The notes: a model not told the origin generated them from the sequence alone. DNA of 64,000 nt from Aliterella atlantica CENA595 (GCF_000952155.1 NZ_JYON01000005.1:124001-188000), one strand, 5' to 3'; positions 8,389 to 17,890 are shown, numbered from the stretch's first letter. Numbers and translations are program-made.

Positions 8389-10322
8389 GAATTGCTAAAT
8401 GTTTCAATTAGAGGTGTATCGATTGTAACTGATTGTTCTACAAATACAGCCAAATCGAACCAGAAAGTCGTACCAACACCAACTTCGCTAACTAAATGGA
8501 CGGCGCTGTGATGCTTGTCAATAATATTTCTGACAATTGACAGCCCTAAACCCGTACCCTCTAATGTATGGACTCGATTCTCGACGCGGAAAAAGCGCTC
8601 AAAAATGGCGTGTTGATCTTCTGGATCTATGCCTATACCTGTATCTGAAACTTCTATTCTGACTTTACTTGCTAAGTTATGAGCGTGTCCTTCATCTAAT
8701 GCATAAGCGCGGATGGCAACTTTGCCACCTTCGCGAGTAAATTTCAGGGCGTTACCAACTAAATTTGTAAAAACTTGCAGCAATAAGTCGTAATTACCCA
8801 ACACAGGCGGTAAGTTGGGGGCAAGTTCTTGAATCAATTCAATGCCTTTATCTTTGGCATTTAATTGGTAAGTGCGTAAAGTTTGCTCGATCGCCTGTGC
8901 CAAATCTACACTATCAAAATGATAGATGCGGCAAGACTCTAAGCGAGACAAATCTAAAACATCATTGACTAGCCGCGCCAACCTATCGGTTTCGTGATTT
9001 GCAGTTTCCAGAAACTCCCGACGTTCTGATTCAGTTAATTCTTCGCCGTAATCGTGCAATGTTTCGATATGCGTTTTGATATTAAACAGCGGCGTGCGTA
9101 GTTCGTGCGAGACATTACTGATAAATTGACTTTTTGCCTCATTTAGTTCGACTTCGCGGGTAATATCTTGGACTGTAATGGCAATCCCTTTAATGTTTTC
9201 GCGGTGCTGATCGAGAACTGTAGTTAAAAGAATGCGGATAGTGCGATCGCTTGGTTGCGAAAGAGTCAGGCGAAATTCGGCGCTATCTCTTTCTCCTGCT
9301 GCCATTTGGTACAAAGGATGTGACAATTCTGCCTGTACCTGTGACGGTAGTTGATGCAGTACATTAGCGCCTCCTACTTCCACACCTTCCCAGCCAAAGA
9401 TCCGCCGCGCTGTAGGATTAACTAAAATTACTTGCAAATCGGCATCCAAAAGTACCGCGCCATCAGCAATTGTCGAGACTAATGTCTCCAATTTGGCTTT
9501 TTCGGCAGTTAATTCTTCAATATTTTGCTCGTCGTAGCTTTCCAGCCTTTCTGCCATTTCGTTGAAGCTAAAAATCAATTCCCCTAGTTCGCCACTAAGG
9601 GGTAAATCGATCCTCTGTTTGAAATTGCCTGCTGCAATATTTTTTACCCCTGTCAGCAGTTCTTTAATTGGTTGGGTAATCATCAAAGCATTAGATACTG
9701 CGCCTAAAATTACCATTACCCAAATAGATACAAACACGGCAATAGTCACATCGCGGGTAAGATTTGAGGAGGTGGCTACTGTAGGGTTAGGATTAGTACC
9801 GATCGCTAAAACCCCCAAGTACCTACCTTCATGCAACAAAGGCACAAATACATCTGTAACTTCTCCATCTGGCGTTACGTGCTGGCGCACCATCGGAATT
9901 TCTGAATTAGCAGCGTAATTTTCTGGCAAGTTAATGCGCCGCGCGATTGATAAAGAATTTTGTACCTCTGGCTGCCAAAAGGGAATGCCAAAAAATATTT
10001 TGCCCGATTCATCAGCATAAAGCATATAGCGCACGCTAGAGGTACTGCTATAAAAGCGTTGCGAAAACTGGGCAACCGCCGTTAAATTATCTTCAGCAAT
10101 TAGTGGGGCAACGTTGGAAGCAAGTAGCAGACCCAAATCACTACCAAAACGGGTATCGTTAATTCGGGCATCGTGTTGAATTGTATTTACCGCCCAGAAG
10201 GTAAGCCCGCTCATAATTAAGGAGACTACCAGCGTCGCCGCAGCCATTAGCTTTGTTTGCAAAGTAAAGTCTAACCACCACTTGGCGATCGCTGCACGAA
10301 TTGTTTTTAAAAAAGTTAGCAT
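8385..10322 (-). CDS. nblS: Two-component sensor histidine kinase NblS (Hik33/DspA type)
   Basis: 645 residues with the order known for NblS/Hik33: TM1 (about 24-46), periplasmic sensor, TM2 (about 191-214), HAMP, a PAS domain beginning near 285, HisKA with SHELRTPLFNIK, and HATPase with NLVGNALKFT, DTGIGID and GTGLGLSIV. In studied cyanobacteria this essential kinase controls high-light, nutrient and cold responses and phycobilisome breakdown through RpaB-type regulators. The partner regulator is not in this window. purD lies downstream on the same strand after about 1.3 kb, unrelated in function. Confidence 0.85.
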   Translation of the reverse strand: MLTFLKTIRAAIAKWWLDFTLQTKLMAAATLVVSLIMSGLTFWAVNTIQHDARINDTRFGSDLGLLLASNVAPLIAEDNLTAVAQFSQRFYSSTSSVRYMLYADESGKIFFGIPFWQPEVQNSLSIARRINLPENYAANSEIPMVRQHVTPDGEVTDVFVPLLHEGRYLGVLAIGTNPNPTVATSSNLTRDVTIAVFVSIWVMVILGAVSNALMITQPIKELLTGVKNIAAGNFKQRIDLPLSGELGELIFSFNEMAERLESYDEQNIEELTAEKAKLETLVSTIADGAVLLDADLQVILVNPTARRIFGWEGVEVGGANVLHQLPSQVQAELSHPLYQMAAGERDSAEFRLTLSQPSDRTIRILLTTVLDQHRENIKGIAITVQDITREVELNEAKSQFISNVSHELRTPLFNIKTHIETLHDYGEELTESERREFLETANHETDRLARLVNDVLDLSRLESCRIYHFDSVDLAQAIEQTLRTYQLNAKDKGIELIQELAPNLPPVLGNYDLLLQVFTNLVGNALKFTREGGKVAIRAYALDEGHAHNLASKVRIEVSDTGIGIDPEDQHAIFERFFRVENRVHTLEGTGLGLSIVRNIIDKHHSAVHLVSEVGVGTTFWFDLAVFVEQSVTIDTPLIETFSNS

Positions 10323-10418
10323 TGTTAGAATTTATAATATTTGTAATAAAACCTCACAATTAAAAACTAACAGGTATTTGCTAAATAAGGCATAAGGAGA
10401 CAAAAAGCAGGAGAAATC

Positions 10419-10438
10419 AAAACTTAAAACTTAAAACT
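10419..10438. repeat. Heptanucleotide tandem repeat (AAAACTT)n
   Basis: Two complete AAAACTT units and a partial third. The array runs into the stop codon of purD. One of several 7-bp-period arrays in the window, the usual form of cyanobacterial short tandemly repeated repetitive (STRR) sequences. Confidence 0.65.
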
Positions 10439-11708
10439 ATTCTCTAATTCGATGCCCGATGTCGCGGCGATAGTACATTCCATCGAAATGTATGTATTTG
10501 ATGGCATTGTAGGCTTGGGCGATCGCTTTATCAAAGTTTTCTCCTATCCCAGTCACGCCTAATACTCTACCGCCATCTGTTAATAGTTGCTTATCTAGCT
10601 TTGTACCTGCTTGAAATACACAACTTTTGTCTACTGCTTGGGCGGCTTCAATGCCAGAAATTGCTTGCCCTTTAGTATAGTTGCCTGGATAACCACCTGC
10701 TGAGGCGACGACACAACAAGCTGCCCCTGGTTGCCAATTAATAGCCATTTCCCCTAAACGCTGTTCGGTGCAGGCAATTAATAAGTCTTCTAGAGGTGTT
10801 GCTAATAAAGGTAAAATTGCTTGCGTTTCTGGATCGCCAAAGCGACAGTTAAATTCTAAAACTTTAAATTCGCCCTGCGGTGTCACCATTAAACCAGCGT
10901 AAAGAATGCCGCGATAATCGATACCGCGTTTTTGCAAAGTTGCGATCGCTTTTTGCAATACCTCTTTTTCTATTTTCGCCATCATCTCCGGCGTGACTAG
11001 CGGCGCAGGCGCATAAGCCCCCATTCCGCCTGTATTTTCTCCTGTGTCTCCTTCCCCAATCCGCTTGTGATCTTGGGCGGGTAATAAGGGGCGAATTGTT
11101 AAGCCATCAGTTAGCGCCAAAACAGACACTTCTTGCCCGATTAAACATTCTTCTACTAAAACAAACTTACCCGCGCTGCCAAATTGTCCTTGGAAGATAC
11201 TATCAATTGCTCTATGGGCTTCTGCTACGGTATCCGCAACTATTACACCTTTACCTGCGGCTAAACCATCTGCTTTGACGACAATAGGGATTTCTCCTGC
11301 ATTTACATAGCCTTTAGCTGCGGCTGCATCGGTAAATACGGCTGCCTTGGCTGTGGGAATGCCTGCTTCTGCCATCAGCGATTTTGCCCACGCTTTACTC
11401 GCTTCAATTTGCGCTCCGGCGCGAGATGGACCAAATACTTTAATACCTTGATTTTGTAAGTAGTCGGTAATGCCCAAGGATAAAGGTAATTCAGGACCAA
11501 CTACAACTAAATCGATATTATTACCTAGGGCAAATTGTCCAATTCCTGCAAAATCATCTACGTTTATAGGCAAGTTTTGGCAACGTTGCATAGTTGCTGT
11601 ACCGCCATTACCAGGAGCGCAGAAAACCTGCTCGATTTTGGACGATTGCAAGAGTTTCCATGCGATCGCGTGTTCTCTGCCCCCATTTCCGACTACTAAA
11701 ACTTTCAC
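10437..11708 (-). CDS. purD: Phosphoribosylamine-glycine ligase (GAR synthetase)
   Basis: 423 residues from the GTG start that gives VKVLVVGNGGREHAIAW, the family N-terminus. A TTG further upstream lies in a heptamer repeat and is unlikely. ATP-grasp features are clear: KADGLAAGKGVIV, the loop HKRIGEGDTGENTGGMGAY, and the metal-binding ending VLEFNCRFGDPETQ. It joins phosphoribosylamine and glycine with ATP in the second step of purine synthesis, in the cytosol. Full length. The C-terminus ends GHRIRE at a stop overlapped by an AAAACTT array. Confidence 0.93.
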   Translation of the reverse strand: MKVLVVGNGGREHAIAWKLLQSSKIEQVFCAPGNGGTATMQRCQNLPINVDDFAGIGQFALGNNIDLVVVGPELPLSLGITDYLQNQGIKVFGPSRAGAQIEASKAWAKSLMAEAGIPTAKAAVFTDAAAAKGYVNAGEIPIVVKADGLAAGKGVIVADTVAEAHRAIDSIFQGQFGSAGKFVLVEECLIGQEVSVLALTDGLTIRPLLPAQDHKRIGEGDTGENTGGMGAYAPAPLVTPEMMAKIEKEVLQKAIATLQKRGIDYRGILYAGLMVTPQGEFKVLEFNCRFGDPETQAILPLLATPLEDLLIACTEQRLGEMAINWQPGAACCVVASAGGYPGNYTKGQAISGIEAAQAVDKSCVFQAGTKLDKQLLTDGGRVLGVTGIGENFDKAIAQAYNAIKYIHFDGMYYRRDIGHRIRE

Positions 11709-11733
11709 GTTTGCCCTCGCGCTATTCAATCGA

Positions 11734-11754
11734 CAATTATCAATTATCAATTAA
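11734..11754. repeat. Heptanucleotide tandem repeat (CAATTAT)n
   Basis: Three units (CAATTAT, CAATTAT, CAATTAA), 25 bp upstream of the purD GTG start. The repeat creates a spurious in-frame TTG extension of purD. Confidence 0.65.
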
Positions 11755-11812
11755 CTGTCGCCGTATAACTGCAATGAATTGCGCTTACATTTGTAGGTTT
11801 GCTGAATTTATT

Positions 11813-11835
11813 GAGACGTAGCACTGCTACGTCTC
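11813..11835. repeat. Hairpin repeat with GACGTAGCA core
   Basis: GAGACGTAGCA and its exact complement are separated by one base, an 11-bp inverted repeat. It lies 17 bp past the photolyase stop. The same core occurs at 18221-18263 and 33142-33166. Could terminate transcription or be a small mobile palindrome. Confidence 0.6.
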
Positions 11836-11852
11836 TACAATTTTGTTAGACC

Positions 11853-13283
11853 TCAACTTTTTTGCTGTTGGTAGCGCTCTTTGAATATCCGCTGCTGTTT
11901 TTTGTGGTCAACTATTGGCATGGGATAGCCTAGCGCGTCGCGCTCTTCGGCAGATATGTTGCCGCTAATCAAAAATTCTGTATCTACAGACCTTAGTTCG
12001 GGCAACCATTCCCTAATATATTCGCCTTCTGGGTCGAACTTTTGTGCTTGGCTTGCAGGATTAAAAATTCTTACAGGTTTGGGGTCCATTCCACTAGAAG
12101 CGCTCCATTGCCAACCGCCATTATTAGCTGAGATATCACCATCAATTAGGCGTTGATAAAAGTATTTTTCTCCTAAGCGCGGATCGATTAGCAAATCTTT
12201 GGTCAGGAAACTTGCCACAATCATCCGACAGCGATTGTGCATCCAGCCAAGTTCGTTCATTTGGCGCATCGCCGCATCAACTATTGGGTAGCCTGTTCTA
12301 CCCTCGCACCATGCTTGGAAGTGTTCTTCGTTGTTATCGTAAGGAAAGTTTTTGAATGTCTCGCGGTACGCTCCGATTGCAAGTTCTGGGAAGTTGTATA
12401 AAGCGTGTTGATAGAATTCTCGCCAAGCAAGTTCCTGTTGCCAGCCAACAATGCTAGTTTCTACTTCATCGCTGCGGCTATTTTCTAAAGCTTCTTTAGT
12501 TGCTTTCCATACTGTGCGAATGCCAATTGCGCCAAATTTTAGCGCCGCACTTAGTTGAGATGTGCCGTTAACTGCGGGGAAGTTGCGCTGTTCTTTGTAT
12601 TCGTTAATCGCGTTTTGAGTAAATTCTTCTAATCTTTCTTGAGCGGCTGCTTCTCCTGGGGCAATTACTAGCTCGTTTTCCCAATTAAAACCTAAGTCTT
12701 TGGCTGTAGGCAAAGGGATTGCTCCTGCTTGCTTGGCTTGCTCCTGTTCGGCGGCTGTAAGAGCGATCGCATCTTGTAGTGTTGCTACAGGTTCAGCCTT
12801 TGGTTTGCTGCTCCAGTTGCGCCAAAATGGGCTGTAGACGGTGTAGGGTTGGTTTGCGCCTGTAACGATGTCTTCGGGCGCGTGAAGCAGTTGATCCCAG
12901 TTTTTTTCGAGGAAAGCGATACCTTTTTCTTGCAGTGATTCAATTACAGTGCGATCGCGTTCTTGCGAATATGGTTCTACATCCCAGTTCCAAAATACTG
13001 CACGAGCATTCAAAGCTGTTGCTAACTTGGGGATAGCTTGAGTAGGATTGCCTTGAATAATTAATAATTGACTGCCAGCTTCAGCGTAGCGCTGTTGCAA
13101 CTGCTGCAAACAGCCAATCATGTAAGTAACGCGGACTGCGGCAACATCGTCGCGTTCTAAAATATTTGGATCGAGGCAGAATACCCCTACTACTTTTTGA
13201 CTTTGCGATCGCGCGGCGGCAAGTCCAGTGTTATCCGAGATCCGCAGGTCGCGGCGATGCCAAAATAAAATTAAGTCAGACAT
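11853..13283 (-). CDS. phr: Deoxyribodipyrimidine photolyase, class I (8-HDF type)
   Basis: 476 residues, beginning MSDLILFWHRRDLRISDN as in the Anacystis-type CPD photolyases. The FAD-binding half includes WREFYQHALYNFP, WCEGRTGYPIVDAAMRQMNELGWMHNR (split here by rule of brevity: WCEGRTG, DAAMRQ, GWMHNR) and DGDISANNGGWQWSASSG, with the tryptophans used for electron transfer. It repairs UV cyclobutane dimers with blue light using FADH-; cyanobacterial relatives use 8-hydroxydeazaflavin as antenna. It heads away from a Uma2 gene 41 bp upstream on the same strand. Full length and apparently intact. Confidence 0.9.
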   Translation of the reverse strand: MSDLILFWHRRDLRISDNTGLAAARSQSQKVVGVFCLDPNILERDDVAAVRVTYMIGCLQQLQQRYAEAGSQLLIIQGNPTQAIPKLATALNARAVFWNWDVEPYSQERDRTVIESLQEKGIAFLEKNWDQLLHAPEDIVTGANQPYTVYSPFWRNWSSKPKAEPVATLQDAIALTAAEQEQAKQAGAIPLPTAKDLGFNWENELVIAPGEAAAQERLEEFTQNAINEYKEQRNFPAVNGTSQLSAALKFGAIGIRTVWKATKEALENSRSDEVETSIVGWQQELAWREFYQHALYNFPELAIGAYRETFKNFPYDNNEEHFQAWCEGRTGYPIVDAAMRQMNELGWMHNRCRMIVASFLTKDLLIDPRLGEKYFYQRLIDGDISANNGGWQWSASSGMDPKPVRIFNPASQAQKFDPEGEYIREWLPELRSVDTEFLISGNISAEERDALGYPMPIVDHKKQQRIFKERYQQQKS

Positions 13284-13324
13284 TTAATACTATTTCTATA
13301 CTTTAGTACGAGTGTACTAATAAA

Positions 13325-14029
13325 TTAAGGTTGTTGCTTAGATAAAAGCTCGATAAATTGAGCGTGTTCTGGCGAAGCTAACCCCAATTGTAGAACGGCG
13401 ATCGCTTTTGCTATATCTCCCGCTAGTAATGCAGCAATATCTAACCACAATCCAGGAAAAACTAGACTTCGCACAACATTATTATCTGGCTGCAACAGCA
13501 CGTACTCACCTGCTTGGAGAATAAACCAATCGAGTTTATTTTCAAACGTCTGCCAAACAATATATTCTTGAACTCCATTGCGGCGATAGACTCGCTTTTT
13601 ATCGTACAAATCGTAACTAGCGCTACTAGCAGCAATTTCTACAATTAATTCAGGCGCACCTTCTATATAGTCATCATCGCTGACAAAACTTTGCCCTCCT
13701 GACTCTATTCGCAGCAAAGCATCTGGCTGTGGTTCGTTGTCTGGATCTAGACGTACAGTAGCATTGTCACTAAAATCTACTCCTGGTGTTGCCATCCAGT
13801 ATGCTGATAACCAAGTCATAATTACCGCATGGGGCTTACCATGACTTTTATGACGTACTGGTGATGCCATATATACTACTCCCTCAATTAGTTCAGCTTT
13901 CTTCACCTTTGGCATCGCAGTATAACGGCGCTCAAATTCAACTTGGGATAAGCGATCGCCATTTTCTAAAGGCAGGATTTGAGTAGTATTTTGTTGATTA
14001 TGGGGTACTTGCGTCCTTGATGCGTTCAT
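13325..14029 (-). CDS. Uma2 family endonuclease-fold protein (DUF820)
   Basis: 234 residues. PD-(D/E)XK-like layout typical of Uma2: early ELIEGVVYMASPVRHKSHG, then PDNEPQPDALLRI, GAPELIVEIAASS with the acidic residues, and KKRVYRRNGVQEYIVW. Proteins of this family are very numerous in cyanobacteria, often mobile, with no settled role; a nuclease role is inferred only from the fold. It starts 3 bp after the NUDIX stop, so it is co-transcribed with folK and the NUDIX gene. Confidence 0.85.
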   Translation of the reverse strand: MNASRTQVPHNQQNTTQILPLENGDRLSQVEFERRYTAMPKVKKAELIEGVVYMASPVRHKSHGKPHAVIMTWLSAYWMATPGVDFSDNATVRLDPDNEPQPDALLRIESGGQSFVSDDDYIEGAPELIVEIAASSASYDLYDKKRVYRRNGVQEYIVWQTFENKLDWFILQAGEYVLLQPDNNVVRSLVFPGLWLDIAALLAGDIAKAIAVLQLGLASPEHAQFIELLSKQQP

Positions 14030-14032
14030 AAA

Positions 14033-14581
14033 CTAATTGAGGAATGGTTTAGCCAAAAGAAAGCTAGAAATAGATTTGGCATCTACAGGCTCACCTTCTA
14101 AAATAGCTTGTTCTAATTCTTGAGGAGTTAGCAAGACTGTTTCTATGTCTTCGTCATCGTCTTGCAAGGGTGGTTTCTCTAAAATCTCTAATTCTTGGGC
14201 GAGAAAGGCATAAATAATTTCATCGGAATAACCAGGCGCAAGGAAAAATTCACCTAGTTTTTGCCACTTATGAGCGCGATATCCCGTCTCTTCTTCTATT
14301 TCCCGTTTGATTGTCGCGGCTGGATCTTCGCTTGGTTCTACTGTACCTGCGGGAAATTCTAATAATCTACCTTGAATGGCAAACCGATATTGGCGCACGA
14401 GTACGAGTTTACCTTCGGGAGTTACTGGTACTGCTAACGCACCGCCTGGATGTCTGATACATTCCCAATCGCCTTCTACCCCGTTGGGTAAGCGCAGGCG
14501 ATTGACTTCAAAATCAAATTTACGCCCTCGGTAGTGCAGGCGTTGTTTGAGTAATTGGGGAGGTTCTCTTTTTACTGGCAT
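14033..14581 (-). CDS. NUDIX hydrolase, ADP-ribose pyrophosphatase-like
   Basis: 182 residues from the ATG giving MPVKREPPQLLKQRLHYRG; a longer start adds 11 residues from repeat-rich DNA. The Nudix box is perfect: G-x5-E-x7-REIEEETGY within GTVEPSEDPAATIKRE. The surrounding LVRQYRFAIQGRLLEFPAG resembles the NudF/ADPR pyrophosphatase branch, so ADP-ribose or a related nucleoside diphosphate sugar is the likely substrate. It follows folK by 64 bp; a role in dihydroneopterin triphosphate hydrolysis is possible from position alone but the sequence favours NudF. Confidence 0.85.
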   Translation of the reverse strand: MPVKREPPQLLKQRLHYRGRKFDFEVNRLRLPNGVEGDWECIRHPGGALAVPVTPEGKLVLVRQYRFAIQGRLLEFPAGTVEPSEDPAATIKREIEEETGYRAHKWQKLGEFFLAPGYSDEIIYAFLAQELEILEKPPLQDDDEDIETVLLTPQELEQAILEGEPVDAKSISSFLLAKPFLN

Positions 14582-14584
14582 TTT

Positions 14585-14637
14585 GGATGAGGAGACAAGG
14601 TGATGAGGGAACAAAGAGACAAGGAGACTACAGAGGG
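14585..14637. repeat. Degenerate GGAGACAAGG-type short repeat
   Basis: Purine-rich units (GATGAGGAGACAAGG, GATGAGGGAACAAAG, AGACAAGGAGAC) fill the folK-NUDIX gap. They resemble the arrays between thioredoxin and prmA and, in complement, those after the R3H gene. Confidence 0.5.
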
Positions 14638-14645
14638 ATGGGGGA

Positions 14646-15185
14646 TTAAGCTGGAAGTTTTGTTACTCCTGAACAGTCTAGTGCTTGTAGTAGCTGCGCG
14701 ATCGCTTTTCCGGAAACTGGCTCTACCCAATTGGGCGCAATCTCAGCTAGCGGTACTAAAACAAAGGCTCTTTCGCTCATGCGCGGGTGAGGTAATTGTA
14801 AGCTTGGGGTGTCCAGAATTACATCGTCGTATAGCAGGAAGTCAATATCTAAAGTTCTTGCGCCCCATCTTTCTTGACGCACTCGACCAAATTTAACTTC
14901 TGTTTGTAATAATATTTCCAGCAATTGCTGGGGTGATAGTGCAACTACTTGCAGCACAGCACAGCCATTAATATAATCTGGCTGGGGTGGTCCAATTGGC
15001 TTTGTCTGATACCAGCTAGATTTTGCTTGGATGTTAATGTTTGGTGTAGCCGCTAATACTTGTAAGGCAGCTTCTAAAATACCTAGAGAATCGCCCAAAT
15101 TGCTGCCTAGAGCGATCGCGCATTGTCCAGTTTCCACTAATTCAATACCTTGAGTTATTAGCAAAAAAGTTGTTTGCCACTTCAT
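14646..15185 (-). CDS. folK: 2-amino-4-hydroxy-6-hydroxymethyldihydropteridine pyrophosphokinase
   Basis: 179 residues. CAIALGSNLGDSLGIL is the HPPK N-terminal signature, and RWGARTLDIDFLLYDD with LPHPRMSERAFVLVPL carries the magnesium-binding DxD and substrate residues. It transfers pyrophosphate from ATP to the pterin in folate synthesis. About 18 residues precede the usual N-terminus, so the true start may be a downstream GTG in the same frame. Its ATG is only 18 bp from the longest possible start of the divergent PBP gene. Confidence 0.92.
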   Translation of the reverse strand: MKWQTTFLLITQGIELVETGQCAIALGSNLGDSLGILEAALQVLAATPNINIQAKSSWYQTKPIGPPQPDYINGCAVLQVVALSPQQLLEILLQTEVKFGRVRQERWGARTLDIDFLLYDDVILDTPSLQLPHPRMSERAFVLVPLAEIAPNWVEPVSGKAIAQLLQALDCSGVTKLPA

Positions 15186-15203
15186 ACATAACTTTATATT
15201 TGG

Positions 15204-17735
15204 TTGCGATCGCAGCGATCCCAGCCAATTGCGGTAAAATCTACAAAAAGGTTGTTGACTGGTTTTGAAGTAGCGTTACTGAGGAACTATACTAAAGTGT
15301 CCAAATTGCTCCCCTGGCTCAAGGAACGAACCAGCAAGCCAAGTGATTCTCAGCCTAGAGTAGCAAAAGCGCAATCCGAGCAAGGCAAAGAATCAACTCA
15401 AGCCAAACTATCTCCACCTGCAAAGTTGTGGGATGGAGTGCAAAAATTATCTAGCCAGCTACTTGCTAAACTCCCAAACGATAAGCCCTTGTATCGTTAC
15501 AAAAGATTCTGGTTGGCTGTTGGTGTTGGTGGTGGTGCGATCGCTTTTACAGGCATTTGGTGGTCAATTGAGAGCAGTTTGCCAGATGCTAAGGAATTAT
15601 ATACCTTTGTCCGCGATGATACCCTAACTATCAAAGCTGGTAATGGCGACATCCTGCAACAAACAGGACCAGCAACTAGAGAACCTTTAAAACTTACCCA
15701 AGTTCCTAAACCCCTGCTTCAAGCTTTTATCGCCTCTGAAGATCGCCGTTTTTATCAGCATCATGGGGTAGATTATCATGGCATCGTTCGCGCCTTCTTG
15801 AGCAATATTAGATCGCGCAACTTGGTAGAAGGCGGTAGCACGATTACTCAACAGTTATCGCGGATTTTATTTCTAAATCAAGAACGTACTTTATGGCGCA
15901 AGCTAAAAGAAGTCAGTTTGTCGCAGAAAATTGAGCGGACTTTAAGCAAGGAGCAAATTTTAGAACGCTATCTCAATTTAGTTTATTTAGGTTCGGGTGC
16001 TTACGGTGTTGGCGATGCTTCGTGGGTGTACTATAGCAAGCCAGTTAATAAGCTAACTCTAGCAGAAATGGCAACGATCGCCGGGTTAGCCCCCGCGCCT
16101 AGTCTTTATTCTCCGGTAGTAAATCCAGAAGCCGCTAAAGCACGCCGCAATTTAGTTTTACAGCGGATGCAACAAGATGGCGTAATTACCCCGCAAGCAG
16201 CAAAAACAGCAATTTCCGCCCCAATTGCCCTAAAACCTAGTTTACCGAGGCGATTGCAGGTACAAGCACCTTATTTCACAACTTTTATTCAACAAGAATT
16301 ACCAAAATACGTTTCCTCAGAACAGTTAGAAGCAGGCGGATTGACAATTGAGACTACCTTAAACCCCAAGTGGCAATCAGCAGCAGAAGCAGCAGTCAAA
16401 AATACTGTGGCGCAAAACGGACGCTGGCAAGGTTTTCAAGAAGCATCTTTAGTGAGCATCGATCCCCGCACAGGTGAAATTAAAGCCTTGGTAGGGGGAA
16501 AAGACTTTTATAAAAATCAATTTAACCGCGCTACGCAAGCCAAACGCCAGCCAGGATCGACATTTAAGGGGTTTGTATATGCAGCAGCGATCGCAACAGG
16601 AATGTCTCCCTATAATTCCTATATTGATGCGCCCTTTGTTATTGAAGGCTACGAACCCAAAAATTACGATCGCGATTATCGCGGTTGGATGACGATGCGC
16701 GATGCTTTTACTGCTTCAATTAATACAATTGCCGTCAAGGTATTACTTGATGTGGGGTTTAATCCTACGATTAAACTTGCTCGTAATATGGGAATTAAAT
16801 CTCAGCTTAAACCTACTTATTCTTTAGCTTTAGGTTCTAATGAAGTAACTTTGCTAGAACTAACTAGCGCTTATGGAACATTAGCAACCCAAGGCAAGCA
16901 TATAGAAGTTCATGGCATTCGGCGGATTAGCGATCGTAGTGGCAAGGTTATTTACACCTCCAAATACAAGCAAAAACAGGTCTTAGACCCAGGTAGCGCC
17001 GCAATTATGACCTGGATGCTCAAAAGTGTAGTGCAATCAGGTACGGGACGCGCGGCGCAGTTAAATCGCCCTGTTGCTGGTAAAACTGGAACTTCCGATA
17101 AAGCACGGGATTTGTGGTTTGTCGGTTATATTCCGCAAGTCGTAACAGGTGTGTGGTTAGGCAACGATAACAATCGTCCGACTAGCGGTAGCAGCAGCAC
17201 AGCCGCTTATACTTGGCATCAATTTATGGCGCAAGCAGTTGATGGCATGGCTGTAGAGGAATTTCCCACTAGACCAAAGTTAGTTGGACGCAAGGGTAGC
17301 ATCAAAGCAGAACCGCTTAAGTCGAAACGGATAATTACTAAACGTATTCCCCGCCGGAGACTTGGCGAAGGAGAAAACGCAGTTTTACAAGCACCTGATG
17401 AATCTAATCGCCGTTCTAGAAGAAATAGATACGATCGCCAAGAAACAAATGAAGCAACGCCAAGAAGACGGCGGCGCTATGGTGCTAACGTGCAGGAATC
17501 GCAACCATCAACAAGGCGCATCCGTAGGCGCAGACAACCCACAGATGCACCACCGCCAGCAGCGCAAGCACCACAAAGGCAGCGCGAACAAGCACCAGAT
17601 AATCCCGTTCCTCAAGTCAAGCCTACTAGGTCTTGGCGCGAACGGCTACGACCAGTAGAACGCCCTCGTAGTAACCCCCCGCCCGCACCTGCACCCGCAC
17701 CAGATCCAACCCCAGGTTTTGGCAGCGACGGCTGA
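15204..17735 (+). CDS. Class A penicillin-binding protein (bifunctional transglycosylase/transpeptidase)
   Basis: Up to 843 residues. A membrane segment (about 103-121) is followed by the GT51 domain (ASEDRRFYQHHGVD, GGSTITQQL, EILERYLN-type motif) and a transpeptidase with SxxK in RQPGSTFKG, SIN in TASINTIA and KTGT in VAGKTGTSD. It polymerises and cross-links peptidoglycan in the periplasm. The last 125 residues are Arg- then Pro-rich, low complexity. The start is uncertain: the longest is TTG at 15204, but GTG at 15297 has GAGGA 11 nt upstream and would leave 111 bp for divergent promoters with folK. Confidence 0.92.
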   Translation: MRSQRSQPIAVKSTKRLLTGFEVALLRNYTKVSKLLPWLKERTSKPSDSQPRVAKAQSEQGKESTQAKLSPPAKLWDGVQKLSSQLLAKLPNDKPLYRYKRFWLAVGVGGGAIAFTGIWWSIESSLPDAKELYTFVRDDTLTIKAGNGDILQQTGPATREPLKLTQVPKPLLQAFIASEDRRFYQHHGVDYHGIVRAFLSNIRSRNLVEGGSTITQQLSRILFLNQERTLWRKLKEVSLSQKIERTLSKEQILERYLNLVYLGSGAYGVGDASWVYYSKPVNKLTLAEMATIAGLAPAPSLYSPVVNPEAAKARRNLVLQRMQQDGVITPQAAKTAISAPIALKPSLPRRLQVQAPYFTTFIQQELPKYVSSEQLEAGGLTIETTLNPKWQSAAEAAVKNTVAQNGRWQGFQEASLVSIDPRTGEIKALVGGKDFYKNQFNRATQAKRQPGSTFKGFVYAAAIATGMSPYNSYIDAPFVIEGYEPKNYDRDYRGWMTMRDAFTASINTIAVKVLLDVGFNPTIKLARNMGIKSQLKPTYSLALGSNEVTLLELTSAYGTLATQGKHIEVHGIRRISDRSGKVIYTSKYKQKQVLDPGSAAIMTWMLKSVVQSGTGRAAQLNRPVAGKTGTSDKARDLWFVGYIPQVVTGVWLGNDNNRPTSGSSSTAAYTWHQFMAQAVDGMAVEEFPTRPKLVGRKGSIKAEPLKSKRIITKRIPRRRLGEGENAVLQAPDESNRRSRRNRYDRQETNEATPRRRRRYGANVQESQPSTRRIRRRRQPTDAPPPAAQAPQRQREQAPDNPVPQVKPTRSWRERLRPVERPRSNPPPAPAPAPDPTPGFGSDG

Positions 17736-17737
17736 AA

Positions 17738-17769
17738 CAGTGACCAGTGACCAGTGACCAGTGACCAGT
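17738..17769. repeat. Heptanucleotide tandem repeat (CAGTGAC)4.6
   Basis: Four exact CAGTGAC units and CAGT, beginning 2 bp after the PBP stop. The first 12 bases of the block, AACAGTGACCAG at 17736-17747, have an exact inverted copy at 17891-17902. The same heptamer in opposite orientation sits at 28393-28423. Confidence 0.85.
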
Positions 17770-17890
17770 TAGTAATTGTGCAGTGAATATTCTGTGCAGC
17801 GACTATTTATAGGGGACTAGGTAATGTCCAGTTAAGAGACAGCGGCTAGCCGATGTTAACTGTACCAACTAATAACTCTTTAACCGATCG

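Noticed and set aside
11709..11750. TTG start for purD
   Set aside because: It is inside the CAATTAT heptamer array; GTG at 11708 gives the family N-terminus.
13325..14029. Uma2 gene as part of a toxin-antitoxin or restriction system
   Set aside because: No partner gene adjoins; it lies among housekeeping genes and such genes are abundant in cyanobacteria.
17362..17658. 98-codon plus-strand frame inside the PBP tail
   Set aside because: It is an alternate frame of the repetitive Arg/Pro-rich coding region, with no SD or family resemblance.
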